Origin: Candidatus Woesearchaeota archaeon | GTDB taxonomy: Archaea > Nanobdellota > Nanobdellia > Woesearchaeales > GCA-023898365 | Length of the DNA: 64,000 nucleotides | Assembly: GCA_023898365.1 (NCBI GenBank) | Contig: CP060219.1 | Span: 558,001 to 622,000, forward strand | Direction: 5' to 3' | Shown here: in pieces, positions 25,345 to 31,868 of the stretch | How positions within the stretch are numbered: the stretch's first letter is position 1 | Layout: the number at the start of each line of letters is the position of its first letter | Notes under the pieces: generated by a model | Database searches by the model: none | Told to the model about the DNA's origin: nothing | The model's input: only the letters and a program-made list of their open reading frames with translations | Made by a program: the position numbers and the translations under genes

Positions 25345-26652
25345 CTACGTCTCAACAAATAAATATTTGCGATCAACGAGCACGCCAAGAAGCGTCATTG
25401 CTTTATCTCTTTCTTCCCCAAGGTCCAATTCTCTTGGGGTGAATGTCCCTCTTGTTGCTAGATGATCGATTACTTGTTTGTATGCTTCGTTTACAAAGAG
25501 CACATGCGCAAAGTTTCCATTAAAGAAGGTATATAGGTTTTCCCTTTCTCTTCTTGAAACGGTGTTGGGATTTGCTCTTAATCGTTGATCTTCGCTAATG
25601 CGAGGTATTTCTCTTTGTATTGCTTTTCTCGTTAAGATTTTTGAAGTCATTCTTCTATCAGGAGTTTTTAGGCTATCTCCTTCTTGAAATCCATTAAACC
25701 TGCATCCTCCATAGCATCCAAAAAATTCTTGACAATCATCACATTCTTCAGGAACATACTGGTTATCCCGGTATGGTTGCAGTCGTTCCCAAAGTTGAGA
25801 AAATCCATCAGTGAAAATATTTCCTTCAGGTATTGGTGAGTGACTGCACGATCTGACGTTTCCATCATACCCTATACTTAAGGTTGACCGCCCTGCACTG
25901 CATGCTCTGTTAAATAATTGAAGAGAATTATTCCTTAATGATTCGGAAAGGGCACATCTTGGAATGGTTTCTAAGGTGTCTACTGAAATGCCTAAGTCTT
26001 CATGAAGTCGCAAGAGGTCTTCAAGAACTCTATTTATTTCTGTAGTGCTCAATGGTTTGACACTTGTCAATCTCATTGATGGTTCAAGCATAGGGGTTGC
26101 TGCAAAGTTTCTTATGCCGAATTCTTCAAATAAGAATCTTCCTTCGTCGTACACGGCCCCTTGGTTCATTGAATGAACGACCATATTCACCGTTACGGGA
26201 AGGTCTTCTCGACTCACTCTTCTCAAATTTCTGTAGAATTCCTCTAAGGTATCTCTTCCCGTAATTGCTTTAAACACTTCGGCCTCGTGATGTGGGAGAG
26301 AGGTAAGAATGCCAAACCTTCCATCACAAGCAGCTTCTTGTAATCCTGCTAATCTTTCTTCATTGAGCAGCACAAGATTGGTGTTAAGATTGTAAAAGGT
26401 TCCTCTTTTTTTCAATTCTCTGGCTAACGTGAGTGTTGCCGCCATGTTAAGTAATGGTTCTCCACCAGTTATGGTAACATGAAATGGATGAATGTCTTCT
26501 TCAATGATTTCTGCTAGTCTTTTTGCCTGATCTTCAGACATTTTTCCAGCATTTCTTTTTGTTCTCCAATGATTATAGCAGTATAAACACGCATGATTGC
26601 ATGCTTCTGTTGTTTCTACTTGCATGTTCAACGGATAGGTTAAACTAAACAT
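25345..26652 (-). CDS. Radical SAM/SPASM peptide maturase with PqqD-like C-terminus
   Basis: The protein has about 435 residues from the ATG at 26652, which follows a strong AAGGGGG ribosome site. A longer frame upstream overlaps the precursor gene and is not used. The radical SAM cluster motif is 'CNHACLYCYNHW' (CxxxCxxC) and the SAM motif is 'ITGGEPLL'. The SPASM part has Cx12Gx4C ('CSAGRS...DGNVRSC') and CxxCx5Cx3C ('CDDCQEFFGCYGGC'), but the usual last cysteine is Met in 'TPDRRM'. A C-terminal winged region (about 355-435, 'FVNEAYKQVIDHLATRGTFT') resembles PqqD leader-binding domains. Such enzymes form thioether or other crosslinks in ribosomal peptides. Confidence 0.88.
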   Translation of the reverse strand: MFSLTYPLNMQVETTEACNHACLYCYNHWRTKRNAGKMSEDQAKRLAEIIEEDIHPFHVTITGGEPLLNMAATLTLARELKKRGTFYNLNTNLVLLNEERLAGLQEAACDGRFGILTSLPHHEAEVFKAITGRDTLEEFYRNLRRVSREDLPVTVNMVVHSMNQGAVYDEGRFLFEEFGIRNFAATPMLEPSMRLTSVKPLSTTEINRVLEDLLRLHEDLGISVDTLETIPRCALSESLRNNSLQLFNRACSAGRSTLSIGYDGNVRSCSHSPIPEGNIFTDGFSQLWERLQPYRDNQYVPEECDDCQEFFGCYGGCRFNGFQEGDSLKTPDRRMTSKILTRKAIQREIPRISEDQRLRANPNTVSRRERENLYTFFNGNFAHVLFVNEAYKQVIDHLATRGTFTPRELDLGEERDKAMTLLGVLVDRKYLFVET

Positions 26653-26664
26653 ATGATCCCCCTT

Positions 26665-26690
26665 GAAAAATAGAAAAAAATGAAAAAATA
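26665..26690 (-). terminator. Oligo-T stretch between RiPP precursor and maturase
   Basis: On the coding strand this gap reads three T-runs (6, 7 and 5 T) broken by single other bases. Runs of T on the sense strand are enough to end archaeal transcription. Partial termination here would make more precursor mRNA than enzyme mRNA. Confidence 0.45.
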
Positions 26691-26692
26691 AT

Positions 26693-26929
26693 TTATTTAT
26701 TGGTGTTATACACTGCAGTTCCTCCATAGCAAGGTCCTGCATCGCAACAATTTGATTGACAAACGCAGTCGCAACCGCCATCACATTGACAGGTATAACA
26801 ATCACAATTCATATTGGGAACATCACCAAGAGATGAGAATTGTTCCGTTGTTGTATCAAAAAGTTGTGCTTTCCGAATAGCTGCACCGAGGTCTTGTTCA
26901 CTTGGTGTCGCAATATCATTGATGGTCAT
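26693..26929 (-). CDS. Cys-rich RiPP-type precursor peptide, 78 residues
   Basis: The ATG at 26929 follows GGAGGGTGG, a very strong ribosome site. Residues 1-39 form a Cys-free, helical leader ('EQDLGAAIRKAQLF', then 'LGDVPN'). From about residue 40 come ten cysteines in about 30 residues ('NCDCYTCQCDGGCDCVC', then 'QSNCCDAGPC') and a Gly-rich, Cys-free end 'YGGTAVYNTNK'. A Cys-free leader plus a Cys-dense core, directly upstream of a SPASM enzyme, is the layout of sactipeptide and ranthipeptide precursors. The C-x-C pattern could alternatively bind metal like a metallothionein. Several Cys-Asp pairs are possible crosslink sites. No export gene lies next to it. Confidence 0.8.
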   Translation of the reverse strand: MTINDIATPSEQDLGAAIRKAQLFDTTTEQFSSLGDVPNMNCDCYTCQCDGGCDCVCQSNCCDAGPCYGGTAVYNTNK

Positions 26930-26971
26930 GTTTCCACCCTCCAAAGCTTTTACTGTTGTTTCGCTAATGAA

Positions 26972-26981
26972 ATTTATAAAC
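26972..26981 (-). promoter_or_regulatory. TATA box of the RiPP-like operon
   Basis: GTTTATAAAT on the minus strand lies about 47 bp before the precursor ATG. Transcription would begin near 26950, leaving a short leader that holds the GGAGGGTGG ribosome site. A leader with a strong site contrasts with the many apparently leaderless genes in this window. Confidence 0.55.
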
Positions 26982-27034
26982 TATTTCCTTAGTATTTTGG
27001 AATGTTTCTGGTTTCCTCTATTTTGTGTTTAGAA

Positions 27035-27628
27035 TTATTCTTCATCGATTTCGAAGATGGTGCCTGTTGGTCCTGGGTTGACGATAATGCTTTCGCCGAT
27101 CTTGTCTTGTTCAAAGAAGTTTTCGTGGATGTGGCCTGCAAGGACGAGCGCTGGTTGGTGTTGTTCTATCCAGCGGCGAAAGGTCATGTTTCCAACGGGG
27201 TAGCCAAGATCATCAAGTGCGGTGCCGTAGGGTGGTTGGTGGAGAACAAGTATGATTTTTTTTCCTTGCCATTTTTTTTTATTGTCGTTCATGAATATTT
27301 CAAACGAGCGATCTTCATGTGCAAATCCTCCTCCTCCATAGCCAATGAAGAGGTAACCTTCGTATTCGTAGAAGTTTCTTTCGAGGTAGAAGATGTTCTT
27401 GTTCGCTTTTACTGCAGGCGCCACGTTCGTGTGTTCTTCGTGATTTCCTGTTACGAGGAGAACTTGTTTTCCAAGGCTGTTAATTGTTTTGAGAATTTTT
27501 GTTATGTTGTGTGCAAAGACGGTGAAATCGCCACAGTCAACGATGATGTCTGCTTCTTTTGCTTTTTTTTTAAGTGTAGCAAATGCTGCGCTGTTTCCAT
27601 GTATGTCGGTGTAGGCAAGAAGTTTCAT
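27035..27628 (-). CDS. Calcineurin-like metallophosphoesterase
   Basis: This 197-residue cytosolic hydrolase has all the motifs of the family: 'YTDIHGN' (metal Asp and His), 'VDCGDFT' (GDxx), 'VTGNHEEH' (GNHE), 'VLHQPPYG' and 'LAGHIHEN' (GHxH). It resembles YfcE/MJ0936-type phosphodiesterases. The substrate is unknown. Its start overlaps the end of the upstream 121-residue gene by 4 bp. The RiPP operon promoter lies just downstream, so the two units are separate. Confidence 0.88.
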   Translation of the reverse strand: MKLLAYTDIHGNSAAFATLKKKAKEADIIVDCGDFTVFAHNITKILKTINSLGKQVLLVTGNHEEHTNVAPAVKANKNIFYLERNFYEYEGYLFIGYGGGGFAHEDRSFEIFMNDNKKKWQGKKIILVLHQPPYGTALDDLGYPVGNMTFRRWIEQHQPALVLAGHIHENFFEQDKIGESIIVNPGPTGTIFEIDEE

Positions 27629-27990
27629 TTTTGTCGAAGTACGGTTGAGAAGTAGGTTGCGTTTTGTTCTGCAAATTGTTTGAGTTTTGATTCTCCTCCA
27701 AGGTAATTGATGAGTTTTTTTATGGTGGTGGTTTTTGCTCGTAGTTCTTGGATGTTTCCTGTGTCTACAAGGAGATGCGCATTATCAATTGTTTGTTTGA
27801 GTACAAGACTTGAGTATAATTGGTGAAGGGCAACTTCTACTTCGCTTTTGTTGTGTTCATTCGCAAAGGTGGTCTGTTCGAGTTCTGCAAGTATTTCTTC
27901 GTAGAGGTAGAATGCTGCTGCAAAATTGAGGTTTTTTGCGTGATTTTGTCCTCTTGTGATCTTTTCTGCGAGATGTCTGTCTGTTGCCAT
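27625..27990 (-). CDS. Helical hypothetical protein before the phosphoesterase
   Basis: The protein has about 121 residues from the ATG at 27990 (MATDRHLAEKITR). I chose this start because a TATA-like ctttttaaataa (minus strand, about 28012-28023) lies about 27 bp upstream, which implies a leaderless mRNA; a frame from 28041 would start before the TATA box. It is all helical with no membrane segment ('AAAFYLYEEILAELEQ', 'KKLINYLGGESKLKQF'). It is coupled to the phosphoesterase by a 4-bp overlap. No family is recognised. Confidence 0.65.
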   Translation of the reverse strand: MATDRHLAEKITRGQNHAKNLNFAAAFYLYEEILAELEQTTFANEHNKSEVEVALHQLYSSLVLKQTIDNAHLLVDTGNIQELRAKTTTIKKLINYLGGESKLKQFAEQNATYFSTVLRQK

Positions 27991-28044
27991 ACGTGATGCA
28001 GTCTTTTTCTTATTTAAAAAGTTTTCACGAGCAACACCCAATCA

Positions 28045-28062
28045 GTATACTAATTAGTATAC
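28045..28062. promoter_or_regulatory. 18-bp perfect palindrome in a divergent promoter region
   Basis: GTATACTAATTAGTATAC is its own reverse complement. It lies between the divergent phosphoesterase operon and the winged-helix-like gene, about 10 bp before the plus-strand TATA-like catttatatac (28072-28082). A dimeric regulator bound here would block or help that promoter. It is too short and lacks a T-run to be a terminator. Confidence 0.65.
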
Positions 28063-28104
28063 AAAACGAAACATTTATATACTAGTTTAATGTTATTGCC
28101 CGGT

Positions 28105-28527
28105 ATGGTTGTCCTCTACGATCAGTTTAACCTACCGGAAAACGTCCTGGAAATCATCTTTGCAACAAAGCAACAGGTGGTCGTGGCCAAAATGCTCATA
28201 GAACAGATGAAAGAGCATGGTGGGGAGATAGGGAAGACCGAAATGAGTATGTTTGCAACAGCACTCCATGAAGGAGCCAACGTGAACCTCACAAGGCCTG
28301 TTGTAGGGCCAGGAAAACCAATAAAGAAGGATTTACAAGTCTCCTACAACAAGCGTCAGTTTTACGATAGGATTCTGACGCCAATGAAAGCAATGGGCCT
28401 CATTGATTATGACATGTACAAGAAAACGTACAAGTTAAGTGAGAAATTCAACAAGAACATGATGAAAATAGGTCTCATGTGGCTTCAAGAACTCCGCAAA
28501 CCTCCAATTGGTTTCAAACTTGCCTAA
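28105..28527 (+). CDS. Winged-helix-like hypothetical protein
   Basis: The protein has about 140 residues from the ATG at 28105; an ATG at 28090 would add five. The TATA-like catttatatac at 28072-28082 favours the later start. The sequence is basic and helical. 'QQVVVAKMLIEQMKEHGGEI' then 'NKRQFYDRILTPMKAMGLID' and 'KTYKLSEKFNKNMMKIG' look like a helix-turn-helix with a wing near 85-120. The gene sits right behind the 18-bp palindrome, so it may bind its own promoter. Codon use looks slightly GC-richer than nearby genes. No named family is recognised. Confidence 0.65.
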   Translation: MVVLYDQFNLPENVLEIIFATKQQVVVAKMLIEQMKEHGGEIGKTEMSMFATALHEGANVNLTRPVVGPGKPIKKDLQVSYNKRQFYDRILTPMKAMGLIDYDMYKKTYKLSEKFNKNMMKIGLMWLQELRKPPIGFKLA

Positions 28528-28530
28528 ACT

Positions 28531-28592
28531 GCCCCCGAAGAGCTTTTCTAAACTCTTCAACCACACACGAATACCTTTCGGGGGCTTTATTT
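28531..28592 (+). terminator. Strong GC stem-loop followed by T-rich sequence
   Basis: GCCCCCGAA (28531-28539) pairs with TTCGGGGGC (28577-28585), followed by tttatttttctttct. Inside, GAAGAG and CTCTTC can form a second, competing hairpin. It lies 4 bp after the stop of the winged-helix-like gene. A perfect GC stem of this sort is unusual in an archaeon, where T-runs alone usually suffice. Confidence 0.6.
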
Positions 28593-28653
28593 TTCTTTCT
28601 CACTCGACATCTTGACCAAAGATTTAAATAACGCTAGAAATTGCTCTACTTCT

Positions 28654-29466
28654 ATGCCTTCTCGAATCCAGAGTCCTTCCTCAATTAACACGTTCAAGCA
28701 ATGTCCTAGAAAGTATTTCTATCAATACATTGCAAAGCTTCCAACCTCCACAAATGTTCACCTCGTTCGCGGATCACTCGTCCACGAAGTACTCGAACAA
28801 TTCTTTGATTTGGAACTGCCGCCAGAGCCAACCTTCGAACTTCTTGGTCAGCATTTGCATACGTTGTACTCCACAAAGTGGCGTCTTGCACGGCCCGATT
28901 TTGAACGAATCGGTATTGATGCTTCAAAACGGCAATTCTATCAAATAGAAACAGAACACATGATCACCAATTGGTTTAAACATTTTCAAAGCAAGATGAC
29001 TCATGTGATGACGTCAAAAAATCTGACGTTCACAGAGGCATTTGCAAAACTCACTCCGATTCGAGAAAAAGAATACAAAGATCAAGAACTCTTCGTTCGA
29101 GGATTTATTGATGCGATCTTTGATGTTGATGGAAAAATAATTATTCTTGATTATAAAACAAGCAGCAAACAACATATCAGCGAAGAGTATCGCTTACAGT
29201 TAGGTATTTATGCACTGCTCTATCAACGACTTCATGGTAAACTTCCAGATTATGTGGGCATTGATTTTCTTAAAGGAGCAGAAGTAATTCTTCCTGCAAC
29301 ACAAGACTTAGTTACGTATGCACAGACAGAAATTCAGTTTATTCACGAACAAACGGAGAGTAAAGACAAAGCAGATTATTCAAAATCTCCCGGTCCTCTC
29401 TGTAAGTGGTCGACAGGACAATGTGATTTCTATGACACTTGCTTTGGTGTTGATAAAGATACGTGA
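28654..29466 (+). CDS. RecB/Cas4-like PD-(D/E)xK nuclease
   Basis: The protein has about 270 residues. The N-terminal 'SSINTFKQCPRKYFYQYI' holds a cysteine. The nuclease core is 'RGSLVHEVLEQFF', then 'VRGFIDAIFDVDGKIIILDY' and 'KTSSK' (GxID, then D-Y-K-T), then 'YRLQLGIYALLYQ' (QxxxY). The C-terminal cysteines 'CKWSTGQCDFYDTC' with the first one would form the 4Fe-4S cluster of Cas4/AddB-like nucleases. I start at 28654 because gatttaaataac (about 28619-28630) is the TATA box for a leaderless mRNA. There is no CRISPR nearby, so a DNA-repair role is more likely than Cas4. Confidence 0.85.
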   Translation: MPSRIQSPSSINTFKQCPRKYFYQYIAKLPTSTNVHLVRGSLVHEVLEQFFDLELPPEPTFELLGQHLHTLYSTKWRLARPDFERIGIDASKRQFYQIETEHMITNWFKHFQSKMTHVMTSKNLTFTEAFAKLTPIREKEYKDQELFVRGFIDAIFDVDGKIIILDYKTSSKQHISEEYRLQLGIYALLYQRLHGKLPDYVGIDFLKGAEVILPATQDLVTYAQTEIQFIHEQTESKDKADYSKSPGPLCKWSTGQCDFYDTCFGVDKDT

Positions 29467-29484
29467 AGAAACTATTTTTTTATT

Positions 29485-29919
29485 CTAGCAAGAAGGAATA
29501 GCTGCTTTAACAATCTTCTTTTCATTACACACTTCGAGTTCGCCATCATCGTTGATAATTTTTGGCACCACTTCAACTTTAGTCATCTCTGTGCTCACAG
29601 CGAAGTTTTCAACAAAACTATCTCCAATTGCAATACTTCCCGGAAACTCTTTTTTATCAAAGACTGAGCCTGAATGAACATTTACATTCATTCCTTGCAA
29701 CGTGTATTGGCCATTGTTATCGACTGCAACATGCAAATTTCCTGAACCGAGCAAACAGATGCCAGTAGGGCCGTTCTCTGCAATTTGTACGCTCGTACAG
29801 TCCTTAAGTGCGCCAGAATCAGGTGTGATACGAATGTTAATGATCATTGCTCCAAGTGACACTGCAAATGCGATAAGAAGCACTGTGGCAACAAGTGGAG
29901 AGAGACCCTTTTTATTCAT
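29485..29919 (-). CDS. Archaeal type IV pilin
   Basis: The protein has 144 residues. 'MNKKG' then 'LSPLVATVLLIAFAVSLGAM' is a textbook archaeal prepilin signal, cut after the Gly, with the helix serving in filament assembly. The head domain is beta-rich with three or four cysteines ('KDCTSV', 'TGICLLG', 'EVCNEKK', 'IPSC'). It is unlinked to the pilus locus at 16.5-24.7 kb but could be a subunit of it. The TTTTTATAAATA box at about 29969-29980 lies upstream. Confidence 0.85.
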   Translation of the reverse strand: MNKKGLSPLVATVLLIAFAVSLGAMIINIRITPDSGALKDCTSVQIAENGPTGICLLGSGNLHVAVDNNGQYTLQGMNVNVHSGSVFDKKEFPGSIAIGDSFVENFAVSTEMTKVEVVPKIINDDGELEVCNEKKIVKAAIPSC

Positions 29920-29989
29920 GTAACACCCCTTTTTAGGTTAAGCTTTTCCAACACCTACTACAAAAACCCTTTTTATAAATATTTCGGGT

Positions 29990-30916
29990 TCAAGAGATAA
30001 GTTGCGCAATAAAGAAGAGGAAGAGCAGTACAAAGAGCACTCCTTCGTATTTGCTGATGCTTTTTTCTTCTCCTGCAATAATTCTTCCAAATCCTATGGT
30101 GGCAAGAAACATGAAAGGGGCTGCAACGAAAAGAGTGGTTGTTGAAACGGTCAGTGCAGTTATGAGCGCAGGCACCCCAATGCCTATGGTGCTATTGAAA
30201 ATATTTGAACCAATAATATTGCCGATGCTCATTACATGTTTTCCTTTAAGCAAGGCAACAACTGAGACAGTGAGTTCTGGAAGACTTGTCCCTATTGCAA
30301 GTGCACTTGCTGAAAGAACGTCCGTTCCCAGACTGGTCACCTCTGAGATGATGATGAGTCCTTTGATGACCAGATGAGAGCTGTATGCAATAAGGCCAAT
30401 CGATCCAATGAGTAAAAATGGATCAAACCAATGAACGGGATCTTGCACATCTGCCTTTTCAAGTTTGTTTTTGAGCACAAAGACTGTGTAGATAACAAAG
30501 ATAAGCACGCTTATCATTCCTTCAAAAAAGGTAATGACTTTGTCAATTGCGATGATGATAAGAAACAATGATGAGAGATAAAAAAAAGTGAAATGCACAT
30601 CAGTTTCATGTTTCTTCGTTACAAGCGTTTGTTTGGTAATAAGCGCTCCGATGCCAATGATAAGGAGAATGTTTGCAATGTTTGAGCCCATTATGTTGGC
30701 TGCAACAATTTCAGTTTTTCCAGCGAGAGCTCCTGCAATACTTGATGCGAGCTCAGGGATGCTTGTGCCAACACCAAGAATGACTGCGCCAATGATAAAT
30801 GGCGAAAGTCCAAAAAATAAGCCGATACGCTCCGCTGACTCGGTAAAAAATTTCGCTGAAATGATCAATACAGCGAGTGCAACCACAAAGAGAAGAATGG
30901 CAAACAACAATTCCAT
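29990..30916 (-). CDS. Calcium/sodium antiporter (CaCA family)
   Basis: The protein has about 308 residues in ten hydrophobic segments. The two inverted alpha repeats carry 'VGTSIPELASSIAG' and 'ANIMGSNIANIL', then 'IGTSLPELTVSVVA' and 'GNIIGSNIFNS', where the Glu and Asn residues bind Ca2+ and Na+. I start at 30916 (MELLFAILLF): a TATA-like gtttatatag about 28 bp upstream implies a leaderless mRNA. It is divergent from the GT2 gene. Confidence 0.92.
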   Translation of the reverse strand: MELLFAILLFVVALAVLIISAKFFTESAERIGLFFGLSPFIIGAVILGVGTSIPELASSIAGALAGKTEIVAANIMGSNIANILLIIGIGALITKQTLVTKKHETDVHFTFFYLSSLFLIIIAIDKVITFFEGMISVLIFVIYTVFVLKNKLEKADVQDPVHWFDPFLLIGSIGLIAYSSHLVIKGLIIISEVTSLGTDVLSASALAIGTSLPELTVSVVALLKGKHVMSIGNIIGSNIFNSTIGIGVPALITALTVSTTTLFVAAPFMFLATIGFGRIIAGEEKSISKYEGVLFVLLFLFFIAQLIS

Positions 30917-31013
30917 ATGTTCATAAAGCAAAATAGCGCTATATAAACCTTTGCTCCAACGCGTGAGTAGTCGCAACAAGTTTTATATACTTTCGCGCGT
31001 TGCTTTACCTATA

Positions 31014-31682
31014 ATGGATAAACGCGCACTCTTGGTTGGCATGCCTGCCTACAATGAAGGAAAAACAATTGCTCACGTAATCAACCATATCAAGAGTCAA
31101 GGGTACCCAAACGTTCTTGTTGTTAATGATGGTTCAAAGGACGATACTGCCCTCAAAGCAAGAGCTGCAGGCGCAATAGTTGTTTCTCATCCCATTAATC
31201 GAGGAGCGGGAGCGGCAACACTAACGGCGCTTATGTATGCGCGCACGCATACGACGTATTCCCACCTTATTCTCCTTGACTCGGACGGCCAACACGACCC
31301 AAAAGATATTGAGCGACTCATGGCATATGGTGCAAGTTATGATGTGGTGATTGGTTCGCGATTGCTCACGTCAAAACACATGCCCTTGCAACGACGCATT
31401 GCAAATATTTTTGGCAGTTTCATAACCTGGTTATTTTTTGGTTTGTACGTGTATGATTCCCAAAGCGGATTTAAAGTCTTTAATCGTCACGCGCTAAACA
31501 AAATCAACTTCATTGCTGACAAATTCGAGTTTTGTTCCGAAGTGATTGGCGAAATTGAGAAGCATAAACTCAAAGTCAAAGAAGTGCCTATTAAGGTTAT
31601 TTACACGGGAGAATCGATCCGTAAGGGTCAGAACATTCTTAACGGATTTCGTATGATAAGAAGATTTTTGCTTAACTATTAA
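31014..31682 (+). CDS. GT2 glycosyltransferase, dolichyl-phosphate mannose synthase-like
   Basis: This 222-residue GT-A enzyme has 'GMPAYNEGKTIAHVI' at the start, 'VNDGSKDDT' for nucleotide binding, and 'LDSDGQHDPKDI' with the DxD-type metal site. 'GSRLL' and 'IANIFGSFITWLFFG' follow. It ends without the membrane domains seen in longer DPM proteins. It probably moves a sugar from a nucleotide donor to a polyprenyl phosphate. I chose the ATG at 31014: the TATA box gttttatatac lies about 30 bp before it. It is divergent from the antiporter. Confidence 0.88.
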   Translation: MDKRALLVGMPAYNEGKTIAHVINHIKSQGYPNVLVVNDGSKDDTALKARAAGAIVVSHPINRGAGAATLTALMYARTHTTYSHLILLDSDGQHDPKDIERLMAYGASYDVVIGSRLLTSKHMPLQRRIANIFGSFITWLFFGLYVYDSQSGFKVFNRHALNKINFIADKFEFCSEVIGEIEKHKLKVKEVPIKVIYTGESIRKGQNILNGFRMIRRFLLNY

Positions 31683-31775
31683 TTAGAATTCTTCAAAATC
31701 AAATGAGGTGAGAATTTGTTTGATCTCATTGATTATTTTTCTTCATAAAACAAGGCGTTTTCAGAGGAATTCTCC

Positions 31776-31830
31776 AACCCTTCGAGAGCGCTTCTTTCCA
31801 GGGTTTTCGGCCATTTCAGAACCTCTCGAA
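31776..31830. other. Structured stretch before gyrA
   Basis: TTCGAGAG (31781-31788) and CTCTCGAA (31823-31830) are perfect inverted arms, and AACCCT (31776-31781) with AGGGTT (31800-31805) form a competing hairpin. Because gyrA seems to be leaderless, with TATA at about 31840, these folds probably belong to the 3' end of the GT2 transcript or to DNA-level control. Confidence 0.35.
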
Positions 31831-31839
31831 TCAAAAACC

Positions 31840-31848
31840 TTTTAAACT
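31840..31848 (+). promoter_or_regulatory. TATA box of gyrA
   Basis: TTTTAAACT centred about 25 bp before the gyrA ATG. At this distance transcription would begin at or beside the start codon, giving a leaderless mRNA. Confidence 0.45.
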
Positions 31849-31868
31849 ATCCATGGGTTCGTTTTTGT

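Noticed and set aside
26653..26805. 51-residue extension of the radical SAM frame
   Set aside because: It overlaps the precursor gene in another frame, and the strong AAGGGGG site precedes the internal ATG at 26652.
27002..27655. 217-residue Cys/Phe-rich plus-strand frame
   Set aside because: It is antisense to the metallophosphoesterase, whose motifs are complete.
28654..29466. RecB/Cas4-like nuclease considered as part of a CRISPR-Cas locus
   Set aside because: No cas1, cas2, effector genes or repeats are in the window; stand-alone members are common in archaea.
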